From positions 1 through 45,263 of the IMG/VR virus record IMGVR_UViG_3300025102_000063: 45,263 nt of DNA, one strand, 5' to 3'. This DNA comes from a virus. Every line of letters starts with the position of its first letter. Positions within the stretch are counted from its first letter, which is position 1. Shown piece by piece: positions 15,658 to 24,662 of the stretch. The notes beneath the pieces are model-generated. The model saw only the letters and a list, made by a program, of their open reading frames with translations. It was not told where the DNA came from and made no database searches. The position numbers and the translations under genes are program-made.

Positions 15658-15803
15658 TGGATATTTTAAAAACTATGGGAGTTGGGCTGACAGGAATGGG
15701 AATTACATGGATTGAATGGTTGCCTGTAGTAATTAGAATAGCTGTTGGAATAGCTTCGCTTGTGTATTTGTTTATTAAAATACACAATGAATTAAAAAAA
15801 TAG
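15657..15803 (+). CDS. Single-helix membrane protein, candidate holin
   Basis: The 48-residue product has one hydrophobic helix at about residues 22-40 (LPVVIRIAVGIASLVYLFI) and a basic C-terminal tail (KIHNELKK). Size, one membrane span and position in the late arm suit a small holin or pinholin that would release the endolysin encoded at 3884. Other small phage membrane proteins look similar, so this is a candidate only. Translation is coupled to the preceding gene by TAATG. Confidence 0.55.
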   Translation: MDILKTMGVGLTGMGITWIEWLPVVIRIAVGIASLVYLFIKIHNELKK

Positions 15804-15809
15804 GATTTT

Positions 15810-16589
15810 ATGAATAAAGATAAAGGCGTTGTAAAACGTGTATTCGTAACGCCAGATAAACATTTTCCACTACACGATAAGAAAGCAATAAACGTAGTGA
15901 AGAAAGCAATAGAAATAGTAAAGCCTGATGTCTATGTAGACTTGGGTGATGTAGGTGAGTGGCATGGTTGCTCTCATTGGCAATGGAAGAAGAAAAAAAG
16001 GCCACCCCTAGAGTATCAGTTACCTTTTATAGAAAAAGACGTTAAAGACGTAAATAAGGGCATGGATTTAATTGATGAGTCTTTGGATAAGGCTAACTGC
16101 AAAGAAAAATACATGATTGAGGGTAATCATGACGATTGGATGAATCGATTTGTAGATGAAAACCCTTACTTAACTAAATATAGGTTTGAAGAATGCGTAA
16201 AATTAAAAGAAAGAGGATACAATTATTACCAAGCAGGAAAGTATCTCAAGATTGGCAAACTACACTTTTACCATGGCCATCACTTTGCGGGAGTTCAACA
16301 TACAAGAAATCATCTAATACGTCTTGGAACCAATGTAATGTATGGTCATCATCACGACATACAGCAGAGTTCAGTGACTCATATGGATGGTCAGAAGTCA
16401 GCTTGGAGCATTGGATGCCTAAAAGATATGAGAGATGAGCAAAATACGTGGCTTGGTGGAAGACCTATTAATTGGTCGCATGCATTTGCAATTGTGGATT
16501 TTTTCTCAAAAGGACAATTTACTGTACATGTGATACAGATAATAGATGGAAGGACCTCATTATGGGGTGAATTGATTGATGGAAAATAA
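15810..16589 (+). CDS. Calcineurin-like metallophosphoesterase
   Basis: This 259-residue enzyme has the complete two-metal phosphoesterase motif set: PDKH at residues 11-14, YVDLGDVGEWH near 47, IEGNHDDW near 100, FYHGHHF near 147 and MYGHHHD near 171. The family hydrolyses phosphodiesters or phosphomonoesters, including cyclic nucleotides and nucleic-acid ends; the substrate here is unknown. It lies among virion genes, six bases after the small membrane protein, which is odd for a metabolic enzyme. Part of its coding sequence (16046-16071) repeats a segment of the left-end gene. Confidence 0.9.
   Translation: MNKDKGVVKRVFVTPDKHFPLHDKKAINVVKKAIEIVKPDVYVDLGDVGEWHGCSHWQWKKKKRPPLEYQLPFIEKDVKDVNKGMDLIDESLDKANCKEKYMIEGNHDDWMNRFVDENPYLTKYRFEECVKLKERGYNYYQAGKYLKIGKLHFYHGHHFAGVQHTRNHLIRLGTNVMYGHHHDIQQSSVTHMDGQKSAWSIGCLKDMRDEQNTWLGGRPINWSHAFAIVDFFSKGQFTVHVIQIIDGRTSLWGELIDGK
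16046..16071 (+). repeat. 26-base direct repeat, copy 2
   Basis: Identical to 701-726 and in the same frame, encoding DVNKGMDL. It sits between the second and third metal-binding motifs of the phosphoesterase. Confidence 0.9.
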
Positions 16590-16591
16590 AT

Positions 16592-16957
16592 ATGAACGAA
16601 GAGGAATTACAGAAACAAGCAGAAGGATTCTTAGGAAACTGGGTATGGTTATTTGTATCTGGAGTTGCTCTTTTATTATTTAAGTCAACGATAGAATCGG
16701 TTGTTGAATCGATAAAAATTTTTGCAGGTAAGGATTTGAATACTGACGATGTGGTAATTTTAGATGGAAGGCCTGCTAGAGTAGTAAGGTGTGGTTTTTG
16801 GAAATGTACATTTTTTGCTTATGATATAGGCACAGCAGATGGAAAACCATTTGTTAAAGGTGGAACTAAGATACAGATACAAAACGACAAGCTTAAAGAC
16901 CATGTAATTGAAAGGCCACTACAAATGTTAGATTTAAGTAAATGGGAGGAAAAATAA
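16592..16957 (+). CDS. Small membrane protein with MscS-like beta domain
   Basis: The 121-residue protein has one membrane helix near residues 16-31 (WVWLFVSGVALLLFKS). It is followed by an amphipathic helix and a soluble beta part: DDVVILDGRPARVVRCGFWKC then KIQIQNDKLKDHVIERP. That order (helix, V-x-L-D-G, turn, I-x-N) resembles the pore helix and beta domain of MscS channels in miniature. A channel function is unproven; it may act at the envelope during infection or lysis. The start is just after the phosphoesterase stop. Confidence 0.55.
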   Translation: MNEEELQKQAEGFLGNWVWLFVSGVALLLFKSTIESVVESIKIFAGKDLNTDDVVILDGRPARVVRCGFWKCTFFAYDIGTADGKPFVKGGTKIQIQNDKLKDHVIERPLQMLDLSKWEEK

Positions 16958-16958
16958 C

Positions 16959-17297
16959 ATGAAAAAAACAGACGCAAGCGCACGTTCTCAAAATATATCT
17001 ATGGATTGTTTCCATAAAGATACTGAGACTATACAGTTTAAAGATGGCGGCAAAGTTAAATCTCCTGCATGGCAACGTAAAGAAGGCAAGAATCCAAGTG
17101 GAGGGTTAAATGAAAAGGGAAGAAAATCTTATGAAAAAGACAACCCTGGTTCAGATTTAAAAGCTCCTCAACCTAAAGGTGGTTCAAGAAAAAAATCTTT
17201 TTGTGCTAGAATGAAGGGCATGAGAAAAAGGCAGAAGCCTAGTAACAACACAGGTAAAGATAGATTGTCTTTATCATTAAAAAAATGGAATTGTTAA
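16959..17297 (+). CDS. Basic SPAWQRKEGKNPSGGL-family protein
   Basis: The 112-residue product contains FKDGGKVKSPAWQRKEGK, then NPSGGLNEKGRKSY, KAPQPKGGSRKKSFCARM and a final SLSLKKWNC. This motif series is a recognisable small family widespread in aquatic phages (I believe DUF6321), with no proven function. High basicity and the ordered motifs suggest DNA or ribosome binding, or packing inside the virion. It carries the same DGGKV theme as the head genes at 11647-12640. Confidence 0.75.
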   Translation: MKKTDASARSQNISMDCFHKDTETIQFKDGGKVKSPAWQRKEGKNPSGGLNEKGRKSYEKDNPGSDLKAPQPKGGSRKKSFCARMKGMRKRQKPSNNTGKDRLSLSLKKWNC

Positions 17298-17298
17298 T

Positions 17299-17517
17299 AT
17301 GTTGCAAAAAATGGTAATAAATAAAATAATAAGTTTGCTTGCAAAGCAATTTAATTTATATAAAATAATGAAGTACGTTGAAGAACCTAATGATGCTGAT
17401 AATCGCATATCTGACCTTGAAATAAGGTTGTTTCAGCTAGGCAGAAGATATGAAGAATTAGAAAAAAAAGTTGAATGTGGTAAGTGTGTTAATAAAAAAT
17501 CAAGGAGAAACAAATGA
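17299..17517 (+). CDS. Small helical protein with C-terminal Cys pair
   Basis: This 72-residue protein has an N-terminal amphipathic helix, then a coiled coil (DADNRISDLEIRLFQLGRR) and a CGKC near the end before a basic tail. No family is recognised. It starts in a TAATATG junction after the preceding gene and overlaps the following one by ATGA. Confidence 0.6.
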   Translation: MLQKMVINKIISLLAKQFNLYKIMKYVEEPNDADNRISDLEIRLFQLGRRYEELEKKVECGKCVNKKSRRNK

Positions 17518-17666
17518 AGAAAGTCGTTGCAATAATAGTAAAGAATTTATTCAGTGAAAATGTTCTTAAGTCAGTCTTTGTTAAAGTTGGAGACTATTTA
17601 GTATCATCTTCTAAAAATAAATTAGACGATAAAGTATGGGCAGTTTGTAAAGATAAATTATTATAA
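17514..17666 (+). CDS. 50-residue amphipathic protein
   Basis: A short ORF with a strong AAGGAGAAACAA site. The product (MKKVVAIIVKNLFSENVLKS, then VGDYLVSSSKNKLDDKVW) is a basic amphipathic helix protein of a kind often found near phage lysis and tail genes. It starts by ATGA overlap and ends one base before the tail-hub ATG. Function is unknown. Confidence 0.65.
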   Translation: MKKVVAIIVKNLFSENVLKSVFVKVGDYLVSSSKNKLDDKVWAVCKDKLL

Positions 17667-20600
17667 ATGGCCAAACAGGAGTACAAGATATTAGAATTTC
17701 ATGGTGGTTCAAATACTAAGTTTGACCCTAGGGATATTGGTGATAATCAAAATGTTTTTAGCAATTTGTCAGTAAGGAACCCTGGAAGGCTTACAAAAGA
17801 AGGGGATGCTAAAAACTTATATGGTAAGACTGATATTAACGGAGCTACTATAGCAGATATAACAACAGCATCGGGAGGATTTGAAAAAGGCTATGGTTTG
17901 TTTTCATTCTCTCATGATTACAGTATGGAGTCAACGCCTACAGAAGTTGATACTGACTTTGTTGTAATTAATAATGATGTTGGCATTGACATATATGATG
18001 CAAATCAAACATCTGATGAATGGCAAAACGATAAGTTTAAACTAGGCTCAAGAACTGGGGCAGTTAAGCCTGAATATTATAATGTTGATGGAGCTTTAAG
18101 AGTATGTGATTCAAATTTCTTGACTACTGATGTTGGAATTAATACAGATTTAGCTGCAACTAAAAATGATGTAAAAATAGGAATAGCCAATTCTGCCGCT
18201 ATATTGGCAGGAGCTATAATACAAATTAATCAAGAAATTATGTATGTAACAGCTGGAGGAGATTCAGGGGCTGTTGATGAAATAACAGTTATAAGAGGTT
18301 TTGCAAATACAAAAATTACATCTCACTTAACAGGCCAAGATATTTATTTTGTTAATGTACCTAAATATTTTGGGCATATAAAGCAAGATAGATTATTTGA
18401 ATGTGCAACATCTAATTCAGTCAATACATGGGTTGAAGATATTCAAACTCCACAACCACCAAACAATACAAGATTTTCTTCAGGAACAGGAGCATCATTG
18501 GCTTCAAGTGTTGGGAGTCAATCATTAAGAATATATGATATAGCTGAAGCCTCAACCTTAAATTACCCATCAGAATCTGAAAAAGTTATTCTTGAGTTTG
18601 AAGAAGGTCAAGCTGATGTTGGTATTACAAAAGTAGAAAACGTAGACCTTACACATGTAAAATTTACAACAAGTGGGTATGGCAATAACGCATCAGGAGG
18701 AAATAAATTAACTGAAGGAGAAGAAATAACTTTAACAAATATGCAAGGCATTTCGTCTGTTTTTGAAAATACATACACAATAATTGGAGTAGACACAACA
18801 TCTTTTACAGTGGAAGTTAGCTCATCTATTGCAAATACAGCTCTCGACTACTCTGGAAGTGCTTATGTAACTGCAATTGCAGATTGGTATGACCATAGTG
18901 AGTCAGGAGAAATTGACAATGCTTTAGGTGTAAATGTTGGTGCAACAGAACTACCATCATCTGCAGGCACTATCTACCCAATACATATAACAGGAGAAAC
19001 AGGGATAAATGGCTTTAACGGTATATATGAAGCAAGAGCGATAGATAATAATGATTTATATATTATAAGTAATTTACATGGAAGTCATGCATCTGGAACA
19101 ACTAATGGACAAGTTCAACAATTAATAGGTATAGCACGACCATCTGAATCAGGTGCAATAAATCCTGATTTAAAAAGAAAATGGAATTTTGCAATGTCAT
19201 TTACGTATGATGGCCCAGCTCAAGAAGTTCAAGAATCATTGTTGACAAATGGACATACTGTATATGCATCAAAAAGAAATGACAATACTACTAATACATT
19301 AAGAGTAGATATAAGCGATAGTGATGAAACTATTGAAGTTGACGATACAACAAATATTTCTGTAGGCGATATTATAATGCTTTCTAATGAGCAGATGAAA
19401 GTTCTTAGTATTACAGATGAAAACACCTTAGAAGCAACAAGAGGTGTTAATGGAACTACGGTAGATACTGATATAGCTGCAGATACTCAAATATATATAA
19501 TTTCAGAATTAAGCTCTACAGCAACGGTTGATTGGACTAATTTTGCAGGAGTTCCTAGTTGCATAATTAAAACTTTATATAATTATGGAGATGGCTCTGG
19601 TAATTTTTCTTGGAATGCAAGAATTAATGGTTTTAAAATATATATGAAAGACGTAACTGAAGAAAATGAATCAAAAGAATGGCGATTATTTTCAGAAGTT
19701 AATTTTAATAAGGGAACATATATATTATTTGCAGCAGGAGATTCAGAGCTCATACTTGAACAACCTGGAACTTGGGCAGATGATGGAAAGGTTTGCACCA
19801 TATCAGTAGGAACAGAATTAACAATAAAACCTATTGATACATACTTATCAGAAAATTTATTTACAGAACAAACAATCATTGATGCACAATATAAAGTGGC
19901 TGAAGTTGTGGGAAGAAGGGTGTATATAGGCAATATTAAGCAGGGGGGCAGAACTTACCCTGATAGAATGTTAAGAAGCCCTGTAAACAAGTTTGATACA
20001 TTTCCTGAAACAAACTTTATTGATGTTGCGGTTGGAGATGGAGATAGAATAACAGCACTTAAATCATTTGGTGACAGATTATTGCAATATAAAAAAGATA
20101 AAGTTTATGTAATTAATGTTTCAGGGGGCTCTGAAGTATTAGAAGCAGAATACCCAAATGCAGGTGTTGCAAAACCATCTCAAGTTGTAAAAACAAATTT
20201 AGGAATTGCCTGGTTTAATCCATCAGGTTTATGGTTTTTTGATGGTCAATCAATTCAAAACTTAACACGCAACATTGAAGGCAATCAATATCCTGACCAT
20301 GAGGCCAATATTGGAATTATTGGATTTGATAAATATACTAATAGAGTAATATATACCCCAAGCATAAGCAATGGCCTTGGAACTGTTTGGTATATGTACG
20401 ACCTAGAGCTTAAATCATATCAAAAACATTATTTAGGGGATTTGTTTCCACATGGAGAGTCAGGAGCCAATCATTACACAAACATGATTACAGACGCTGA
20501 TGGCAACTTAATAATAGGTTTTGTAGATAACGCAACTCCTACTGAATTAAATTTTTATCAATGGAGCAATAATGCCTCTGAAGGACAACCTGTTGTCACT

Positions 20601-21209
20601 ACGTTTGGAGTTTGGAAAAGCAAAGATATTGACCTTGCGAGCCCTGCGATAAATAAAAAAATATACAAAGTTTATGTGACTTACAAGTGCACAGGACACT
20701 CAGGTGTCAAGATGACATATGCTACTGACGGAAGTGCAAGCTTTTCAGGAACATTTGCAGCAAACACCAACTATGATGCAGAAACTTTTTCTACTAATGG
20801 CACGCACACAGGTTTTAAAAATACAGATGGAGCGTGGGCAGTTGCAGAATTAAAGCCCTCTTCATCAATTAATAATGTTAAAAGTATACAATTATTTTTA
20901 GAACATATACAAATAGCAACAGGAACTGCAGCCGCAGGAAGTAGCACAACAATTCAGCTTGCTGGAACAAGTACAGATGCAGACATTTACAATGATTATA
21001 ATATAAATATTTACGGTGGAAACGCACGATATAATACATCTAAAATAACTGATTATGCTGTTAACAGAACTGCAACTGTTGCTACTATGACAGATAAAGG
21101 ATATGATAACGCAGCAGCAAGTGGGTCTAAATATATATTAGGCGCAATGGCTACAGATTTTGAAATAAACGATATTACAATTATATACAGAGCCAAAAGA
21201 GTTAAGTAA
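17667..21209 (+). CDS. Large tail-hub-like beta-propeller protein
   Basis: The 1180-residue protein is mostly beta. It begins with a short alpha/beta opening (YKILEFHGGSNTKFDPRDIG) that is common in phage tail-hub proteins. The section around residues 785-880 (ITALKSFGDRLLQYKKDKVY, then GIAWFNPSGLWFFDGQSI) follows the pattern of podovirus stabilisation and tubular proteins (P22 gp10, T7 gp12 type), in which repeated blades close the tail tube. Middle segments (LTNMQG, IDTYLS) resemble inserted Ig-like and carbohydrate-binding folds. Position before the fibre and ejection genes supports a tail-hub role. The length is larger than P22 gp10, so extra domains are likely. Confidence 0.65.
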   Translation: MAKQEYKILEFHGGSNTKFDPRDIGDNQNVFSNLSVRNPGRLTKEGDAKNLYGKTDINGATIADITTASGGFEKGYGLFSFSHDYSMESTPTEVDTDFVVINNDVGIDIYDANQTSDEWQNDKFKLGSRTGAVKPEYYNVDGALRVCDSNFLTTDVGINTDLAATKNDVKIGIANSAAILAGAIIQINQEIMYVTAGGDSGAVDEITVIRGFANTKITSHLTGQDIYFVNVPKYFGHIKQDRLFECATSNSVNTWVEDIQTPQPPNNTRFSSGTGASLASSVGSQSLRIYDIAEASTLNYPSESEKVILEFEEGQADVGITKVENVDLTHVKFTTSGYGNNASGGNKLTEGEEITLTNMQGISSVFENTYTIIGVDTTSFTVEVSSSIANTALDYSGSAYVTAIADWYDHSESGEIDNALGVNVGATELPSSAGTIYPIHITGETGINGFNGIYEARAIDNNDLYIISNLHGSHASGTTNGQVQQLIGIARPSESGAINPDLKRKWNFAMSFTYDGPAQEVQESLLTNGHTVYASKRNDNTTNTLRVDISDSDETIEVDDTTNISVGDIIMLSNEQMKVLSITDENTLEATRGVNGTTVDTDIAADTQIYIISELSSTATVDWTNFAGVPSCIIKTLYNYGDGSGNFSWNARINGFKIYMKDVTEENESKEWRLFSEVNFNKGTYILFAAGDSELILEQPGTWADDGKVCTISVGTELTIKPIDTYLSENLFTEQTIIDAQYKVAEVVGRRVYIGNIKQGGRTYPDRMLRSPVNKFDTFPETNFIDVAVGDGDRITALKSFGDRLLQYKKDKVYVINVSGGSEVLEAEYPNAGVAKPSQVVKTNLGIAWFNPSGLWFFDGQSIQNLTRNIEGNQYPDHEANIGIIGFDKYTNRVIYTPSISNGLGTVWYMYDLELKSYQKHYLGDLFPHGESGANHYTNMITDADGNLIIGFVDNATPTELNFYQWSNNASEGQPVVTTFGVWKSKDIDLASPAINKKIYKVYVTYKCTGHSGVKMTYATDGSASFSGTFAANTNYDAETFSTNGTHTGFKNTDGAWAVAELKPSSSINNVKSIQLFLEHIQIATGTAAAGSSTTIQLAGTSTDADIYNDYNINIYGGNARYNTSKITDYAVNRTATVATMTDKGYDNAAASGSKYILGAMATDFEINDITIIYRAKRVK

Positions 21210-22780
21210 TGCCAATAAGAAGTAGCTCTACAACAAGAAATCTTGAGGCAAGAAAATCATCTATTCCTACAATAGGTAAAGGCAAACCCTTAGATGCAAG
21301 AGGAAATGAAGGAGATATAGCCTTTAGACGCACTTCAGAGGGCTTAAAACTATACATTAAAGCAAATCATAAATGGCATGGAATTAAAGTTGGAGAATCA
21401 TTTGATTCATTGGAAGAAAAAGTTAATGAAATCAAATCTAAAGTTGACACCATAAAACAATTTAGATTACCATCAACATATTCAGTTACGGGTGACTTTG
21501 TGCTTGACGCATCAGGAGATATTGAGTTAAATGCTGATGGAGCAACTGTAACTTTCAAAGATAACACAGTAACTAATTATACATTTGAAGGTGGGTTAAA
21601 TCCTGTAATGACAATGAACTCATTGAGTGTTGGTGATTCTTTTAGCATTACTCTCGCTGGTTCTGGCGTAGCTACACTGGCCACTGTAGATAGTAGCTCT
21701 GATGAAGGCCATTTAGTCTTAGATGCTGATGGAGATATTCATCTTGATGCTGTATTGTCAGGTGTAAGTGACAACATAGCATTTAAAAACGCTGGCACAA
21801 CATTTAGTGCATTTCAAGTTCATCATTCTGCTTCTTATTTTTATTTATATGAAAATGGTGGAGCTTCAACAGATGATTACTTAGCCATTAAAGTAGAAGC
21901 TGATGGAGCTTCAACTATATCTACTCAGGACCTTGCTGGCAATGCTGCAGACTTAACATTAGATGCTGATGGAACTATAAAAATTGACTCTGAAGATGGT
22001 ATAGTAAATTTCAGGAACTCAGGAACTAATATGGCTACTTTTAGTTCAAACAGACTTAGGATTTACAATCAGACTGACACAGCTGATTATTTTAATATTA
22101 ATGTAGGTTCAAATGCGGCAACTACTATAAGCACTATTGATGATGGTGCTGAAGGTGGTAATTTAACTTTAGATGCAGATGGCAGTATAATATTAGAGCC
22201 ATATTCAGGAGGAGTGTATATTAAAGAATCTGCTGATGCTGCAGCTGATAGTGCTGGTTATGGGCAAATATGGGTTCACGACACTACGCCTAATGAATTA
22301 TGTTTTACAGATGATGCTGGCACCGATGTCATAGGTATAGGTAAGTATCAATATGATATGCAAGTTACTAATTTCTATGCAACCTCATCTACTACTAATT
22401 GGGTTCCTTTGCCTGGATATGTTATTGAAAGAACTAGCCTGGCATCTCAAAATGAATATGTTTGTATGGTTGCACCTTATGATGGGTATATAGAAAAAAT
22501 TGTATTTAGAAGTGAAATAGCTCATAACGGAAACCTAGTGTTTACTGTTTCTAAATCAAGTGATGGAACAGAAGTCCCAAATACTGTTAGTGGCGTTCAC
22601 TCAACAGCTATAAATGTAGCTGACGACACTACTGTAGACATTAACACAGCAGCAACAAGTTGGGCTGTGGGTGGAAACTCAATTACAAAAGGAGATATAT
22701 TTGCGATTGCTGTCACTTCTCCATCAGCCCCATTTGACACAAATGTAACTGTAGTTTTAAAATGGGACATAACATCTTAG
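21209..22780 (+). CDS. Fibre-like structural protein 2
   Basis: The 523-residue protein has an N-terminal 60-residue domain (DIAFRRTSEGLKLYIKANHK) that may dock to the tail hub. A helical neck with VNEIKSKVDTIKQF follows, then at least four copies of a beta repeat: DASGDIELNADG, LDADGDIHLDA, LDADGTIKID and LDADGSIILEP. The last 140 residues (from KYQYDMQVTNFYATSS) look like a globular tip. This is typical of a trimeric tail fibre. It starts by TAATG overlap with the tail-hub gene. Confidence 0.75.
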   Translation: MPIRSSSTTRNLEARKSSIPTIGKGKPLDARGNEGDIAFRRTSEGLKLYIKANHKWHGIKVGESFDSLEEKVNEIKSKVDTIKQFRLPSTYSVTGDFVLDASGDIELNADGATVTFKDNTVTNYTFEGGLNPVMTMNSLSVGDSFSITLAGSGVATLATVDSSSDEGHLVLDADGDIHLDAVLSGVSDNIAFKNAGTTFSAFQVHHSASYFYLYENGGASTDDYLAIKVEADGASTISTQDLAGNAADLTLDADGTIKIDSEDGIVNFRNSGTNMATFSSNRLRIYNQTDTADYFNINVGSNAATTISTIDDGAEGGNLTLDADGSIILEPYSGGVYIKESADAAADSAGYGQIWVHDTTPNELCFTDDAGTDVIGIGKYQYDMQVTNFYATSSTTNWVPLPGYVIERTSLASQNEYVCMVAPYDGYIEKIVFRSEIAHNGNLVFTVSKSSDGTEVPNTVSGVHSTAINVADDTTVDINTAATSWAVGGNSITKGDIFAIAVTSPSAPFDTNVTVVLKWDITS

Positions 22781-22840
22781 GTCGATTATGATAATTAAAA
22801 ATTTAGTATTAAATTACTGGTTAGAATAGGAGAAGGAAAT

Positions 22841-23800
22841 ATGGCATCAATATACGATTGGGCAAATATAACAGCAGGAGACCCTATAGGGCGAGTCGAA
22901 AGAGCGGCAGGGGAAGCTTCAGCAAACCTTGAGCAATATAAACATAACAAAGAAATGATTGAGGAAATTAACGCAGCATATCAAGCAGCTCAAGATAAAA
23001 TGAAAAAAGGTAAAAAAGGATTTGGTCTTGGCGGAAGTCTGCTTGGAGGATTATTGTCAACATTTGTTCCTGGAGCGCCCGTAATTGCAGCTATTTTATC
23101 TGGAGGAAGTGCTGCGCTTGCTGAAAAAGTTCGACAAAACAGATATGACCCCACAAAAGAATTAGAAAAAATTGATGAAAAATATAAAGGAAGAAAGTTA
23201 GGGGAAGGTATTGGAAGTGATATTGAAGAAATTGAAGACCAACTGAGCTCATCAATTTTAACAGATGCTATTACTTCAAGTTTAAGTTCATATGCTCTTG
23301 GAAATTTAGAGTTTGCGCCAGGAGAAACTACAGAAATATTAAGTTCAGAAGAGGTTGTAGATAATTTAATTGAAGAAAATTTTGTATCAAAAGGATTACC
23401 AGATATTGCAGACGCTGATGGAAATGTATGGCAGATTGTAAGTGAACCAGCAGCAGAAGATTCTTTATATGGCTTTACTGAGGGCTATTCTCCTGGAACT
23501 GATATTGTTCAAAATTTTGACCCGAACTACGTTCAAACAGCAGTTGATTATACTACAGGACCACCTTCATTATCTATGAGTGGTTTAGATGAAGAAGCAC
23601 TAAATTCATTGGCTGGGATGAAAGGAATTGATATTTCAAAAATTCTTGAAAAAATAAATTTAGATAGTCCTTTTGGACAAACAATTCGAGGCTTATTGAG
23701 ATATGGAGGAACTCCATTATTGCAAGATTTAATGATGCCTGAATTTCAGGCTCCACAGATGGCTGCTGCACCATTTAGAAACCCATTTGGAGGTTATTAA
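22841..23800 (+). CDS. Probable internal virion protein
   Basis: This 319-residue protein has a helical N-terminus, then a Gly-rich hydrophobic stretch at about residues 60-92 (FGLGGSLLGGLLSTFVPGAP, then VIAAILSGGSAAL). The second half is acidic and repetitive. The hydrophobic core could form a membrane-inserting helix, as in phage ejection proteins. It starts with AGGAGAAGGAAAT after a 60-base gap and overlaps the next start. Position before the giant protein suggests a part in genome delivery. Confidence 0.6.
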   Translation: MASIYDWANITAGDPIGRVERAAGEASANLEQYKHNKEMIEEINAAYQAAQDKMKKGKKGFGLGGSLLGGLLSTFVPGAPVIAAILSGGSAALAEKVRQNRYDPTKELEKIDEKYKGRKLGEGIGSDIEEIEDQLSSSILTDAITSSLSSYALGNLEFAPGETTEILSSEEVVDNLIEENFVSKGLPDIADADGNVWQIVSEPAAEDSLYGFTEGYSPGTDIVQNFDPNYVQTAVDYTTGPPSLSMSGLDEEALNSLAGMKGIDISKILEKINLDSPFGQTIRGLLRYGGTPLLQDLMMPEFQAPQMAAAPFRNPFGGY

Positions 23801-24651
23801 TGCATACACCAGGACATAATCCATATTTACAACAAATAGCAGACCCATATACTTTTGATTTTGATATAGGGATGAACCAGCCTATACAGCTTCAGCTTGA
23901 CAACTTATATGGATATAAAGGCGTTAATGACGAAATAATGTCGACCCTTGCTAGAATTTTTGGCAGTCAAGGAAAAGATGCTTTGAGTGTTCTTCCAGGA
24001 GTTTGGAGTGGAGATTCGGAGCATGGCTGGAATATTGGTGGCCAACATGGTTCGCCTATGAGTGAAGAATGGTTGCTTAACCAAGTAAATCCATCATTTA
24101 GCTTGGATGATGGTCAGCTCCAAATGGACTATGACTCTCCTGAGGGTAAGATTTACAATTGGGCAGTTAGCGATACAAGCGATGAAAATACATATTACGT
24201 CCCAGCGCAAGAGGGGAGTGTTGTTTTAGAGGGTTTAGATTTTGAAGGTCAACCGCTTGGTATAAATATATTTGACCCTGAAAGTATTGCAAGTGTATTA
24301 TCTGATATGGGTGAGCTTGGTGATGCGCCAATAAAAGCTGGTGAAATTCAAGCCTTAACACCTGAGATGCTTGAAAAAACAGAATCGCAATACTATAGCC
24401 CTTATGAAGAAGCTGAAAGAGTTTCCTTAGTTGAGAAGCGTGGGGAAAATATTGCAGGAGCAGAAACAGGGGGCTTTGCAGGAAGCGGTGGAAGGCGAGC
24501 AGGTTTATCGGCAGCTGATAGAATGTATAGCGCAGGATATGGAGATATTATAGCCGATATTTTAAAAATGAAAGCAGGTGCTACTAGTGATGTTATGGAC
24601 ACAATTTATGGCTGGCAAGAATTGCTTTCTGACCAAACAACTACAGGCTAA
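23800..24651 (+). CDS. Unknown acidic virion-arm protein
   Basis: The 283-residue protein opens MHTPGHNPYLQQIADPYTFD, loosely like the opening of the protein at 2517. It is acidic and Gly-rich with little repeat structure, and ends with a helical segment after a Gly/Arg patch, GGFAGSGGRRAGLS. No family is recognised. TAATG coupling to the previous gene and the close downstream ejection-type genes suggest a structural role. Confidence 0.6.
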   Translation: MHTPGHNPYLQQIADPYTFDFDIGMNQPIQLQLDNLYGYKGVNDEIMSTLARIFGSQGKDALSVLPGVWSGDSEHGWNIGGQHGSPMSEEWLLNQVNPSFSLDDGQLQMDYDSPEGKIYNWAVSDTSDENTYYVPAQEGSVVLEGLDFEGQPLGINIFDPESIASVLSDMGELGDAPIKAGEIQALTPEMLEKTESQYYSPYEEAERVSLVEKRGENIAGAETGGFAGSGGRRAGLSAADRMYSAGYGDIIADILKMKAGATSDVMDTIYGWQELLSDQTTTG

Positions 24652-24662
24652 AGGAACAATAA

